This document shows positions 38,983-52,170 of a DNA stretch of 64,000 nt, in pieces. A program made the translations under genes and the position numbers. This stretch comes from Conoideocrella luteorostrata (taxonomy: Eukaryota; Ascomycota; Sordariomycetes; Hypocreales; Clavicipitaceae), in assembly GCA_032433595.1 (NCBI GenBank), contig JASWJB010000014.1, forward strand, positions 215,134 through 279,133. Reading direction: 5' to 3'. Numbering within the stretch: position 1 is the first letter of the stretch; each line of letters starts with the position of its first letter. The notes under the pieces are model-generated. The model saw nothing but the letters and a program-made list of their open reading frames with translations, was not told the DNA's origin and searched no databases.

Positions 38983-41900
38983 CTTTCCCTTCCTTCGTCT
39001 GCCCTGCGCTTGATGCCCCCTTGATGCCCCTGTGGCTACTAGACTTGCTACAGGGGTATGCGTGGCAGTACTAATTAATCGTCCGCCGGCTTTCGGTGTC
39101 GTGGTTGGTGTCGGTGTCGCTTTTGCCTTGGGCTTAAAATGATGGAATGGTAACTATGGTGTGGATGGAGTCAGTGCTCACGTCGTGTGCTAATAGTAAC
39201 ACGCTATGTAGTACTGTGCTACGCCGTTCTAGTAAGATTTCCCCATGTCGGCATTTGAGAGGAGGTGTTTGTTCCTTGCCCCGAAAAGGCATAAATTCTG
39301 ATCTGGAATTCGAGCCCATCAACACCCGTTATCTGTTTATTCTGCCATTAGTGAATGCTCACGCCATCGATGGCATAAATCTCGTATAGTGGAAAAGCCA
39401 ATTAGACCAATTGCTTTCACCCGCAAAGGCTACCTACTGCTTTTTCAACACTATAAGGATCTATGGCGGAATGATCAACTAACCTGGGGCTGGCAGAGAA
39501 AGGTAGAGATCAGTGATCTCACCGCAACAGTTCGGCACACCGGGACAAACGGCCTTTGCGAGGTCTGTGCCTCGGGAATGCTATTACAGATACTCCGTAC
39601 ATCGATCCATTGTGCTGCCATAGAGGGTTCCTGCATGACATAGCTTCGCGGCAAGTGAGTCCACATCGCCTGCCACAGAGCCAGTATGAACCCGATTCAA
39701 CCCAGCTGGGCAGATGTTTGGGTCTCTTCGTGAGAGTCTTCCCCTCCATCCTCTTCGACCTCCGACTTCATGTTTAGAGGTTTGCCGTGAGTGAGGCATT
39801 ATTACGCCAAGGCGAAAGAAGTATCTTAGATAGTTGCCGTAACGAACGCACTTTTCTCATACATTGTGGCCAGAGGCCTGATTTGCCTGCCTTCAAAGTG
39901 CTGAGGCGTGTCACAGAGCCCCCTAGATGACAGCGGTGGAGAGGGCGGCAGGTCCTAGCTAGCCATGATACGTTTGCTTGCGTGCGTTTGCTTACCACCA
40001 TGTTGCGTATGTTATGCAATTGTATTGGCGGTCTTTTTGGTCATGGGTCGATGCTGCGGCTCGTGTCGCGTGGATTGTTGGTTGTCCATCCCCACCTCCG
40101 GCATAACCGTCACGCAAGTCGAGACAGACCAGCGACTTGTTGACGTGACAGTGCGGGAAAATCCACCGGTCGGTACCACCCATGATGGCTACGATAGGAT
40201 GAGCGCAGCAGAGAAAGTCGATGAACCATTCTGTGGGTCAATCGCTTTTTAGTGTTTCCCGACCGTCTGGGAAACCAGGTCTTGGGCGCTGGTTGGTCAG
40301 CGTCAGCGCCAGGGTGAAAGACAATCATCCAGTGAGAATGCGAATCGCCTGTTTGCCTCCTGGGAAAAGACGCAACGGCGAGCGGTGTGGCGGTCGGCGT
40401 CCATTCGATATTTCTGTCGAGTTTTTTTCTGCTCGTAGCGTGACATATTCACATGGGAGCTGCCGGCTGCTGACGCCACCCAGCGGGAGCAGAGGTGCCG
40501 TCAACAATCCCATCCATGTTGATGACTGGCAACCGGTTCGCTGACCATGCAGTGCAGCCGAATGATGGCAAAAAAGAGGGCTGTCCACAAATTCAGCCAT
40601 GCAGGGAAGACACTAGTACTGGTAGGTTGGGACGGACGGCTCCCACTCAAACCACTGGACGGACATCCTGAGTACGGAGTACGTGTGCATCCACTCCTGA
40701 GTTCAATAGCTCCAGCAGGCACACCTAGGATAGGTACCTAGCCTAGGTGCTCTATGTACTCCGTAGCTAGCGCACAGTCATGGACAGCCAACGGTATCTA
40801 GCAGCCAGAGCTGCAGTGTGCACAACGGACACGGGAACCAATGGGGGGCGTGGCGTCCAACTGGCCACTCCATCAACCGCAACAAGGCTCGTCCCGTCCT
40901 TGCCGCGGCTTGTCCCTGTACTCCCGTCCTTTGTATTTCGCTCGTACAATATGACAACGTACACGTCGTCAGAGGTCTCGACCAGGATATGTTAGGCTCC
41001 ACGCCTAATGCTGCCGTGAAGGGTATTTTGGGCCAAACAACTGGCGGCCTACTGGCGACAAACAGGCGACCGGCTGGGAGATACAGCCTTTACGTTGATT
41101 GCCCAGCAGTATGGCACGCCGAGCAAGGGAACGGAGAATGCGATACCATGCATGGATGCGTCTGCGCACTCAAAAAACTCGTCGTGTGAGCAGTCGCCCT
41201 GGGAAGAATATCGTACCGCCAACCCTTTCCGTACTAAATACTCATATCGCCGGTCGATGCTGATGGTACAGGTTGACAGAAGTCCTGCCTCACACGCCAA
41301 CCTTATTTCGCTGATAAGGTCGGTTCTGAAAGATGGAACTAAAAGATATTAAGATCGGTCGGGGGATTTGTGAGAATATCACCCAAGTAACAAGATCTGG
41401 GTGGACATGTATATACAGCTGCAGACTTTGATCATTGACGGAACAATGCCGTTAAAAAACAACGGTGGAATAGTCATGGCAACTGTTGCTTCGAAGAATG
41501 CTTTACAAAAAAATCGGCTACTCCGGCTATAAGTTTTACGCAGTAATCTCTGTCGACCAATGCTCTCCAGCCATGAATACCTCTTTCGCCAAATAGATCA
41601 TATTTGTCTGGTGGATTGTTGCCGCAACGACGGGTGGTACGTTATGAGTCGGCCCAAGCGCCCAGCAGCACCATATTCGGCAAAAGCATGACCACGAGCC
41701 CGGTTCTCTTCATCCTGTCTGTCTGACCTACTGCAGCTGGATGACACTCCAGAGACCAAAATACTTCGGAACATTATCAAGGGAGAAGCCACAGATACAG
41801 TAGTTAGATGCCGGGACCTACGCTAATGCCAGGTTGGTCACAGCAATGGTGCGAGGGGTTGATTTACCTGCCGCTACGCAATGATGAAATACTCATGCCT

Positions 41901-43556
41901 CCTAACAGTGACGGAGATGGAGCAGAGTGGCTGGGAATGACGATATGTTGAATAAGACCTGGAGTGCAGTGGGTTAGCCTTGGTCGCATCCCATTTGACA
42001 ACAGTGAAGGGCAGGCACTAAAGATTCGTGGCACCTTCTCCGCTTGCTCCGCGCAATAGTCCCGCAGTTGCGCCTGCCTGCCAGTTAGCATCTGGGTACC
42101 AAGAGCTTCATGAGCTTTGCACGGCGTGATATGCGACAGGGAAATTCAACTAGGACTCGGGCAGCGCCTTCCGTTCGGACCGCAGAGGAGGCGGGAGAAT
42201 TACGACAATAGATTCTGTGGTATAGCAAGGGGCATTTATTGGTAATGCATTCGTAACATGCGAATCCCAATGATGCTCCTCCCTGTTTTTGTCGTCTTCT
42301 TTCTGTTTTGTTCCTTCTAGTGCCTGATGCTATGCTGTGGCATAGTGTGGTGTGTTGTATCGCTGTATTCTCGCGCCTCCAGCACTCTTCCCACCCCACG
42401 CCCATACGATGTATTGGTAACTACTCTGTACTACATTGTGAGTTATTGTACTTGTATTTCGCGTCAGAGGCGAGCCTGCGCTCCTATTGGTAGCGGCCAC
42501 TATCGGGGTGTTTGCTTGTCCACGACTGTCTAACAAGCACATTGCAGGCATCAGGGGGTAGCCTCGCCTGTTTGTCGCAGTCGCATCCACATTTTGCTAG
42601 GATCCAGACAGCCTCTGGACCAACAAACACCGTGAAAGAAGAGAGAGGAGTGCACCAAGATAAAGGGCAACACACAGCAAGCACATGAGCTAGACCGTCT
42701 GCGTGGCTCATGCAGCACGTTCCAGGACCTCCGCAAGCATGGCCCTTGCCGATACCAGAAGGACCCACTTTGTTTCAACCGATGGTAAATGTACTGAGAC
42801 ACTGACAGCGAGGCTGGATCATGGTCGACAGCAAAATCCTTGTTGATGACCTGGCCAGATTCTGCAGCTCGACCCGCATCAATGCATTGTTGGGCTGAGT
42901 GCGAAGGTGACCTGTCGACGATGCGGGTGACCGTGAAAAACTGGCAGCGCATGAAACCACCACACCACGCACACACAGGCGGCTGCATGGGAGCCAACCA
43001 TGGCAGCGGTCTGTTCTGCCGGCAATTCAGTCAGTCACAGTCGCGCGCAGGTCGACACCACCAAGGCGCACTTCTCAGTTTTCGGGCACGAAATGGCTGC
43101 CACACCGACAAATCTCACAGCGTTGCACCGTGTCCACAACACGGACAACGCCTAGCTCAGAGCGAACCATTCGAGAGGGCCGCCGCGTACGCGTTGATTC
43201 AGCCTTCGAAAACAACCACACCGTTTGATTGGCTCGAGCCAAGGGCCGTCCCGCGAAACCAAGCACAGCAGCGGCACGTCACGTGATGTACTCTTCATGC
43301 GGGCCATGCATGCAACTCGGATAGCATGCAGCTTTCCCGCGACGAGCCCCAGTTTTCACCAAGACAAAGTGGTTTTGGCGGCACGGGCGAGAGATTAGCC
43401 GTGCCAGATGGGAGCAAGACATTGGAATTTGCCTCGTTACTGTAGCCAATCTAGCGCTTCCAGCCCCGTATCCCTTGGCCGGCTCCAAGCTGGTGCCCTG
43501 ATGTCAAAAGTACCTTGCCGACTCTGACGATCCCATAGCCCCATGAGTGTACTCCG

Positions 43557-43899
43557 TACAGATAAACTGATCCCCCTCCGCCCCTGTCACCCATCCCACG
43601 AGACATGTAACCTTATAACCTGTACCCCCTTTGCAGAACTGACCTGTACTATCTCTTTCATACGCCCATATGAAATATAAGTGCTCCGCAGCTGCGCACA
43701 CTAAGCGCTTAGTATTACTAATAGGCAGAGTTTTTAAAAATCGAAAAATAAAAAAATAATAAACACAAAAGTGTAAGTACATGGACAAGGACAAAGGTAC
43801 AAAACAGAGGATGCAGGTTAGCTCTACAGAGAGGGTACAGGTCATGTTGGTACAGGTCAAATGGGGTGACAGGGGCCGAGGGGGATCAGTTTATCTGTA
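43557..43899. mobile_element. Tc1/mariner-like MITE with TA duplication
   Basis: Inverted ends at 43559-43592 and about 43864-43897 match over 34 nt with one mismatch, starting CAGATAAACTGATCC and ending with the complement. A TA lies directly outside each end (43557-43558, 43898-43899), the target duplication of Tc1/mariner elements. The 339-bp interior has no ORF of note; sub-terminal copies of ACCTGTAC occur on both sides. It is inserted in the last TA of a TACTCCGTA motif. Confidence 0.8.
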
Positions 43900-45080
43900 C
43901 CCTCTAGCCCTAGAGCAGCCGCCTGGCTATAACTCTGGCAATATAGGGGAGAAACCCCCACTCCTCCGGCCTCCGCGACCGCCTCATGAATATCAACTGA
44001 GCTTCAGATGAGGGGTAATGGCCCGGATGTTGCGTTCTATCTCGCGGAGTTGCCACTGTTTGAAGGGGTCTCCTATTTAGTGGTACGTGATGTAGCTGTG
44101 TGAATCTCTGGCCTGTCTTCTTCCATGGGAAACAAGATCGTGACAGTAGCTTGAGTAATGTTAAGATTCTAAAGCTGGTCTTAACGTCCCACATTCCTGG
44201 GGCCTTCTTCAGAACTCCCAGAGAGTGTTTGTTTGCTATCAAGGGACCCGACGGCGTCTCCGGAAACGGATTCGGACTTAAGTACTCGACCACGCTCTTG
44301 CCAGTACAATTTATCGTCAACGGGAAACCCGCGAACGGAGCCCTGCCCTTTGTGGCGCTGGGAAGGGATACAAGTTCATTTCGCAAAACAAGAAAATGGT
44401 TGACGCAGCTACGCATGGAGAAGTTTGGTTGAACGTGGTTAGCCTAATCTGCTAGATGGAGCGGTCTGGTGGTCCGCCTCATCTGTTTGCAAACCAACAC
44501 GTAGCACCCGGCTAGACAGAGCTGAGGTACCTCCAAGTAGGCAAGACCATAGGCAAGACCAGCGGACGCTATCTATGTATGTTTCAAACGCCATGCCAAC
44601 AACCTAGACAGTCTTTTGAGGCGTGAATATCGGAGATGCCCAATTCTCACTCCCCCGTGGCCGAAGACCATGTTACTACCGAGTAGAGATCGAGAAGGGT
44701 CACCTTTCATGTCAGTAACGAAATTGTAATTGGGAAATGAATTTCTACGGTGACGACCGTATTCTATCCCGATTTGCAGGAATCAGGATGACTGATTGTC
44801 TACGGAGTAGATGGAATTGATTGAGAGACGACGCAAGAACCAGGCGACTACAGCACCATTGACATTTTAAACCCCAAAGGTTTTCAAGGATATATAAATA
44901 ACTGTGGGTAGGAAGTGCTACTCGTAATTCCGCCTTGAATACCACGACGGTACGTTAGCCTTGCGTCAACCATGATCTTACTGTAACATTGGTGGGCTCG
45001 CCCAAAAACCGGTACCCGGTTGGTGGTACCAGACACTCACTCCCAACAATTTTGCGGGCAACCAGACCAGCGCATCAGCG

Positions 45081-45155
45081 TGCAGTGTGCCAGTGTGCAG
45101 TGTGCCAGTGTGCAGTGTGCCAGTGTGCAGTGTGCCGGTGTGCAGTGTGCCAACG
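45081..45155. repeat. 15-bp minisatellite
   Basis: Five head-to-tail copies of TGCAGTGTGCCAGTG; the first three are exact and the last two have diverged. The unit length is a multiple of three, so all frames stay open, but no gene is supported around it. Confidence 0.9.
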
Positions 45156-46507
45156 GGCCAGCCGCCAGAAGCGGCGGTGAGGATGCGGGCAGCTGCAGGT
45201 CGACGTTTCGGGAACTGGCCTCCCAGCTTCCCTGCGGGGTTGGACTTGGGCGGAGAAGGGGAAGAGGGGACGAGGGAAGGGGGGAGACCTGGCTGGACTT
45301 TGCGCCTACGCCCAAGCCAATTGCGATGCACATCTGTCCTCCGTCCTACAGTATTAATCCAAAAGGCAGAATATGACAAAGCAGATTATGACGTGCGCCA
45401 TGCCATGATTGCCAGGCGAGCCGCAACATTCGATGTCGAATCCGGGGATTTTCGTCGGACGCGACTCCCAACTGGTGTGCGGACCCCTCTCAGTTGGCGT
45501 TGGCAAGCGAGGCCATGCGAGGCCAGGCAGACCTGGCGAGGGAGGTGAATAATAATACTTGGTGGTCATAATTCAGTTGCTGCCCTTCAAGCTTGCGCTT
45601 GACCCCGGGCAAAGTGGTGAGATTTTGGACCCCCTCCTTCTTACATACATGCTCAAGATAGACTAAGTCGCGACTTCCAGTACAATTATGTATCGTGTCC
45701 TCGAAAGGGTGTCGCCGGAACCACGAACGAATAACAACGGCTGCAGCTGCCACTACCGTCGCCGCCGCTCCCGGTACCACGACACTGGGGGAGTGCAAGA
45801 GGGAAGTACCTACTACAGCACTCCATACCATGCAAATAATCTGCACTTGGTGCTCCGTACTCCGTATAGTACATACCTAACTGCTCCGTACACGACTGGG
45901 AAACGAATTAATGGTGGCTGGGGGTACGGAACGGTGCGCGCCTGCAGCTGCATGATCACCCGTGATCGGCTGATGCTGCTAGTGGCCCTGAGCGGAGCTG
46001 ACAGGTGCATGGTGACGATGCCCTGGTCGTAACTTCTGCTCCGTATGCGTATAGAAACCCGCCACGTTTCGACCAGGGGGGAGGGGGGGGAATGAGAATG
46101 CAGCATGCCAGCCTGGCTTCGGTGCCCTGGCGCTCTGGTGCAGGAAAAAGTACTGTATATTGCACCTTTCCCCCTCACTGCATGCTGCATGGTCACACAG
46201 TCAATTTAACCCAGTTGTCTAGGTATTTGACTTGGTCGGGAACGCACCAGGCGGCATACCTGGGCGCCACCTCCCATGCAATGCAGGCCACCTATCTAGG
46301 TGATATGTGCAAGCTCTGCAATATATGACCAAACCCTGCTGTCTTGGATGCAGGATTTAGACCGTGCAGAAAATGCCTCGGGTCGATAGGTCCAAGCGAG
46401 AAGAACAATTTTGGGCGAGACGTGAGACAAATCGCCATGAACAACACATTTCAATCCAGTCATGTGAGTGAGCCAGCCACATCCACAGCCGGGGCAAATG
46501 CTATGCA

Positions 46508-46541
46508 AGCAGCATCAGCAGCATCAGCATCAGCATCAGCA
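46508..46541. repeat. CAGCAT-type tandem repeat
   Basis: Imperfect run of CATCAG/CAGCAT units, ending next to a CACGGAGTA near-copy of the dispersed motif. Confidence 0.75.
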
Positions 46542-48846
46542 CCACGGAGTACACAGCATCCTGCAGTGCAATCCTGGACCGTCTTTTGCCCCGTAGTACA
46601 AGGCGCAGGCGTCCTCGGATAGTGCGCTCTTCAGTCTCGCGAGATACAGGAGCTGTGCCTTTGTTTTCTCAAGAGCAGCTGCCGATGCCCAATCACCATC
46701 CGCCGAGACACCAGCTTTCGGCGGCGTCTTAATGGCATACCAAAGCCAGCTATCGTTCATGTCATGTGTGTGGATAATAACACGGGAGACCGCTAGTCTG
46801 GCGATGATGGCACAACCGTCGGAACTTCATGTTGAAATGGCCATCCAGCTGGGCAACAGTACAGGTTTGTTTATGCTAGCTTTGATCTAATTGGGGGTCT
46901 AATCGTAGGGAGCGATTGACCATACAGCAAGCAGCCAACAAAGCTAGAGTATCCTTTTGGCACCATACCTTGAGTTGACACAGTACGAGAGATGGACTTG
47001 AGGGACTGCCTTCACAAATAAATAACCATTCAGTAAGCACAAAAGGACATCATCAACTGATGTGCTGATGTGACCGCTGAAGGTAATGGTATATGAAGGC
47101 AATGGTGTATGTTTGCAGACATCGAATCTAGAAGTGACTGGCACGGTTCAAAACAGTTACAAAGAACATGGAGGTCGAGTGTAATTATGCTCGAAATGCA
47201 GTTGCGTTCAACCTATAAGTATGCGTCGAATTATGTCGGAACGCCACCATTGTACGTTGTACCGTCGACGATTACCTCGCGGTTGGTTACGACTAACTCA
47301 ATCAGAGAGTGCTTCTTGACTACCTTTCCAGGACAAGGAGGAATACAAGACATGTTCATTATTCTAGATAGACAGACGATATGGCTCTTACATTTATAGA
47401 CAAACTTCATCTCCCATAGAGACTTTGACAACAAATGCTGGTTGCTAGACATTCATTGAGCAATTGTTGCTTCAATGCACAATGGACTGGCAGCTGAACG
47501 TCCCAGCACATCATAATTTCCCCAGAGTGTATCTCTGATGCATGCTAATGGCATACCTTACAATTTATAGTTATCGGTCTTCGTAGGAGTCGATGCGAAC
47601 ACTGGATGATGAAGTTGTCGATGTCGAGCGAGTCATCCAGATAGGGTTATCTCGAAGGAACATGGATGGCATTGAAGTGTGTCGGAACGACAGGCAGCAC
47701 GCTTCTGAACAGGGCGCAGACATACACAACCAATTTCGCGAGGGTAACTGCATCAATGCATCTATCAGTTGCACAAAATAGTTGATTCAAGTTGCTAGGC
47801 GCAGGAACCAGGGGGCATGGCTCGTTTCCTTCTATTCTATGTGCAGGAGGTTTTATGCCAAAGAAATTCCTCGGTGCTTTCTTTCGATATATAAAGCCCT
47901 CAAAGGAGGTCGGGTCGGAAATTCTGTCCTTTGTCTTTAGTCTTCTTGTGTTCGTGCCGTTCAAAGAACGAAACCAGTGGCTTTTGGTTTGCTGACAAGG
48001 GACGTCTTTATAGGAACGAAATGAGTTGACAAATTTTGGCGTATATGCCAAATTCTGCATGACATAAAGGCGCAACTCCGAATCTCTTAGATCACTCTAG
48101 ATGGACATCATCGGGCGCGACATCCCCGGCGGTTGGGAAATGCATGAAGAGCCTGCCTCGATGTTATCAGCTCCTGCGTATTTACGGTCGAATCTGCCTT
48201 TTGTTTTTGACGATATCAATGGCGTATCATCACCGGGATGCGTCGGATGGCTCAAGATGCCATTTCAACCGCAAAGGGCCTGGTTTCGATACCAGTTTAC
48301 CGTTTGCAGACGCAGACGACCTCTTAACGGTATTCGACTTTTGCGCGGAACAATTTCGGTGTAGCCGAAGCAGTCAGCCCGGAGTTGATCCAAACGGGAT
48401 AGCTAAGCTGAGAAATAACATAAAGACATATTGAGAAATGCAAACAATTGAAGTGTAGAGGAAAGAATTAGGCTCGGTTTCATTCGACTTGATTTATTAC
48501 GACGGGGATGAAGAAGGCACGAAAACGGCCATGTCGGCCACCCCCACTTCTACTTCCCTTTGGGGCTGGAGCTGTTGGCTGACCAGCTCAGCGGAGTCAC
48601 GCCTGGCATTGTTTCCGCCAGCTACTTCCTAGTTGGGGCGGCTTCCGGCCCCCGCACTGCCATCAAGTTTGAGTGTGGGCTGCTGGCGGATTGCTGGCGG
48701 AAGGAGCGGGGCCGGTTCGGAACCCTTATGGGTTTGCCATGACGCTCCAACTCGCTACTTCGTAAGGCTGTGACTGTGACGGCTACATAATGACCACCCA
48801 TGAAGGGAAAAAAATTAACTTCCCGAGAAGTGTCCGCGCAAAACAA

Positions 48847-48853
48847 TATAAAA
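48847..48853 (+). promoter_or_regulatory. possible TATA box of methyltransferase gene
   Basis: TATAAAA, about 180 nt upstream of the methyltransferase start. The position is plausible for a fungal promoter, but no transcription start is known. Confidence 0.35.
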
Positions 48854-49032
48854 GCGCGGCTCAAACGTACATTCTTCTCATCATGGTCTCTAATGCTCAA
48901 ACATTTCTTCGTCGATATTCTCTCTATTTTTGTGCTGTGGCCAAGTGCCTTTCCTGTCAAGTCCTCTCTACGTCTCACGGCCGCATGCCTCACTAGGTCT
49001 CACATAACCGAATTCTTCACGTTTGCTCCATC

Positions 49033-50082
49033 ATGTCGGACACTACAACTGTAAACCAGGCTTATTTCAAGTACGTCAATCCATGCGCATCATTTACACT
49101 GCCCTATTGTTCCGTTTTCTCCTTTCGAATTAGGCTTTCAGTGGCCAAATATTGCATACTCCTTATTGCCGGTCACGGGACAGTTTCGTCAGCTTGCTTA
49201 TGCGATGCACACAAATGCCCCGATGGAACGGCCCTTGCAATGACCTTCTAACCGGAATTTTCTGTTGCATAGTAAGCTCGCTTCCGAGTATGACCAGAAA
49301 TTTCAAAAGACAGTTGCGCGGCTTCAGGACGAGGTCAAGAGCCGCGCCAGCCTCCTGGGTGCTCGGCCATCTGCCCGTCTGCTAGATTACGCCTGCGGTA
49401 CCGGTCTTTTATCCAGCGTATGTTGATACTCGGGGGTGTTGTGGTGTTTTTTGTTCACTGCATGCTGACTGTCATGAAAGGCACTTGGTCCTCTGATCAG
49501 CGAATGCGTTGGAATCGACGTTTCCGAGTCCATGGTCGAGCAGTACAATGCCAAAGCAAAGAGCGAGGTAAGCAGAGCCATTCAAGTCTCGCGCTCCTCT
49601 TCTTCCATCGCATTTTTTATTGCACTGCAGCGGCTAACACATCACAGGGCCTTCCTCCATCAAAACGTTTTGCGTACGTTGGCAACCTCGTGTCTGAAGA
49701 GGACCCATCCCCGGCTGCATTTTCGTCGCCCAACTTCTTCGACTTTGACATAGCGGGGGTTGGGTTCGCCTTTCATCACATGGATGACTGCGAACTAGCA
49801 GCCAAGAGACTCGCCGAACGTCTTCGGCCTGGTGGCGTTCTATTCATCGCGGAGTTTCTTGCTCATGCGCCGATGGAAGGTCACACTGCGTCGTCGGGAG
49901 TCCGCCACCACGGTTTTACGCAAGATCGGATGAGGGAGATTTTTGAAGGGGCAGGCGTGGGCAAGGATTTTCAGTTTGATGTGATGGATGAGGATATTAA
50001 TTTTGAGCACGCCCATGGGCAGGGTAAGCATATGATGAGGCGGGTTTTCTTCGCTCGCGGTGAGAAGGATTCGCATCCATAG
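49033..50082 (+). CDS. class I SAM-dependent methyltransferase
   Basis: Small seven-beta-strand methyltransferase of unknown substrate. Exons are 49033-49070, 49273-49417, 49481-49567 and 49648-50082, giving 234 aa with all phases consistent; introns are 202, 63 and 80 nt. Motif I is LLDYACGTGLLSS, the acidic post-I strand VGIDVSESMVEQYN, motif II DFDIAGVGFAFHHMDD, and motif III LRPGGVLFIAEF. The start ATG lies in MSDTTTVNQAYFNKLASEYD. The FAFHHMDD segment resembles the UbiE/Coq5-like methyltransferase-11 group. It stands at the edge of the 15.7 kb gap and has no cluster partners. Intron 1 is long compared with the others. Confidence 0.87.
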
Positions 50083-52170
50083 AATGACAGGCAGAGAGGA
50101 AGAAGATGGTCTAACCGTCAAGATTGGCTCTACAGATTGTGCCGTAGACGAGCCAACAAAAATCAGTGTATGATACTATATACGTATAGACCATCGGGGG
50201 GGACAGGAGCGCAAAGCTCTTCTAACGCGGTAATATACGGTTCAACGCCGCGTGCCACCCGACAATAAATTTGATCAGACCAACCCAACACAAGAACAAC
50301 TGATTACATTCAAGGCCAGCACGTCAGCATTATTCCACTGGGCGCACATGACGCCCATAGTCAAATCAGACCATCCCTACACTCCGCAGAAGCAAAAACC
50401 AGCAGGTTTTTCGTGAAACCAACAAGTAGGCCCCGAATAACAGCCCCCCCCCCCCCATGCATCCACGCATCCATGCATGCATGCCATCCGTGGCAACGCT
50501 TACCCCTCCTTGCCCTGCTCATCCCACCAGCTCCAAGAAGCTACTGGTCATTTTCCTTTTTCCTTTTTTCGTTTTTTTTTTCCCTTTTGCTCTTTCATCA
50601 ATCACTGTGCCTCATACGCTCAAATGACGAATGTATGACTGTGAGTCCTGGGCAATAGGAGGTCGCGTATCGAGTGGCTTGTCCAACGGCGTGCAGCTAG
50701 CCAGCTAGTTCTGTGTCCCGCCTCCCCCATCACAGCCAGCGCCAAACCGTAGTAGACAGCCGAACAGCTCATACATAAGATGGGAAGGAAGGAGGGGGGT
50801 CGCGATGTGGCGGCGACAAATGGCCGGCACTCCTGCTCTCCCCCTCCTCCGTTTGCCCCTCTCTTCGAGTCGTATATCCCGGCAGTTGTCAATGCCGTTA
50901 TCTTGTACTCTCTGTAGGTGCTGTTCAAGGGTTTAAAAGTATGCTGCCTGAAGAAAAGAGGGGGGGCGCGGTATGGCGGCTGCGTACTCTAGGTAGGCGG
51001 TTGGCCAGACGGTGATCGAGACCTGCCCTGCACGTATTAGTTTCTCAGCGGCCATCCAGCGGTACCAGTACAATGCTTTCTACAAGAAAGCCGAATCTAC
51101 TACCTGTGGAGCACCTGTGGTTCGTAGTTCGAGAATGCATTTCGGCTGCCCAAACCCCCTGCTCTGCATCGATGAACATGTCCTGGCTCAAGTTAGTCTA
51201 ATACCCTGCCTGTCCTCGGTTTCACTTCCACAAAGGCCACTTACACGGAGTTGGGGCCAAAAAAGAGTCCCTAGTTCCCGGCATGCCAGCTTAGCTAACG
51301 GGCCGCGAAGAGAAAGAGAAGGGGGGCCCCGAAAGCGCGGCTGCGATGGCAGACGACGTATGACTTCCCCCACGATGTCTACGAGCTAGTTCGGCAGGCT
51401 ACGTAGCTGCTGCCACTATCTACACACCGCCTCAGCGAGGGCAGACCAAGCTTGGACGTCTTCCGCAGTGGTGGCACATGTTGAGATATATCTTGGTGCA
51501 TGTACCAAACAGAGCATGAGTATAGAAATACTAGACACTAGAACCGTGTAGTCTCCGGTCGGCAGGTATGGTGCGCAAAATCCCTAGGTAGCAGCAGACA
51601 GCCTGTGTGTTGTATCTACGAGTGGGAACACATTTTTCTACAGACAAAAGTATGGCCTTAGACACGCTTCTACCATGTTTCCCCCCTCGTGGCCTGTGAA
51701 GACGGAACGGTCGAGAAACATCAAGGCTTGGGGGAGCTTCAGGGTGAGTCCAATGTCCAGTTGTCATAGTTCGACGAGACCTACAACCTACACCATGACA
51801 GACCAACTACACCCTTTCATAGATTCTTATCGATCGAGTCATAGAATTGAGACAACAGAGTATATCATCAATTGCCGCAATGGCTGCTGTCACTACTAGG
51901 ACGTGGCAATTCGACACATATTAGCATGCTGCTACTTCTAAAGTGTGAGCTTGTATGCGCCCCCAAAATGGTTTGATTGAGGGAGAATGTGGTTTAAGGA
52001 GCAGAATTGGGTGCCCGCGATTCATGCGTTCACGTTCTTGCCGCACATTTCTAGTACATTTAAAAGCTGTCTATAGGGTACGACACATTTTCTCTCATTT
52101 GTCTCCGACATCGACAGCAAAGGCGCTGCCAAGCAAAATCGCTGGCTCTTCAAGATTATGATGTTCGTAA
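50083..52170. other. intergenic, methyltransferase to SHB17-like gene
   Basis: 2.1 kb between convergent genes. A short inverted repeat (TTGGCTC..GAGCCAA, about 50125-50157) lies in the methyltransferase 3' flank. C-rich (about 50443) and T-rich (about 50550-50590) runs follow. No gene is recognised. Confidence 0.5.

Larger units (their letters stand above)
33328..49032. other. 15.7 kb gene-free stretch between divergent genes
   Basis: No gene can be supported between the Zn2Cys6 start and the methyltransferase start. Contents: purine-rich runs at 34500-34600, a G10 run near 34363, 12 exact TACGGAGTA/TACTCCGTA motifs, a perfect hairpin at 34784-34808, a MITE at 43557-43899, a 15-bp minisatellite at 45081-45155, and CTTTG and CATCAG repeats. 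ORFs of 100-170 codons overlap on both strands without family resemblance. Base composition is not strongly AT-rich, so it does not look like RIP-degraded transposon sequence. Confidence 0.55.

Noticed and set aside
42840..43286. 148-codon ORF (+)
   Set aside because: Composition unlike neighbouring genes (His/Arg/Gln-rich), overlapped by antisense ORFs, no homology recognised.
33328..49032. 15.7 kb gap as RIP-mutated transposon graveyard
   Set aside because: Base composition is balanced by eye and no long AT-rich blocks or transposase remnants are visible, apart from one small MITE.
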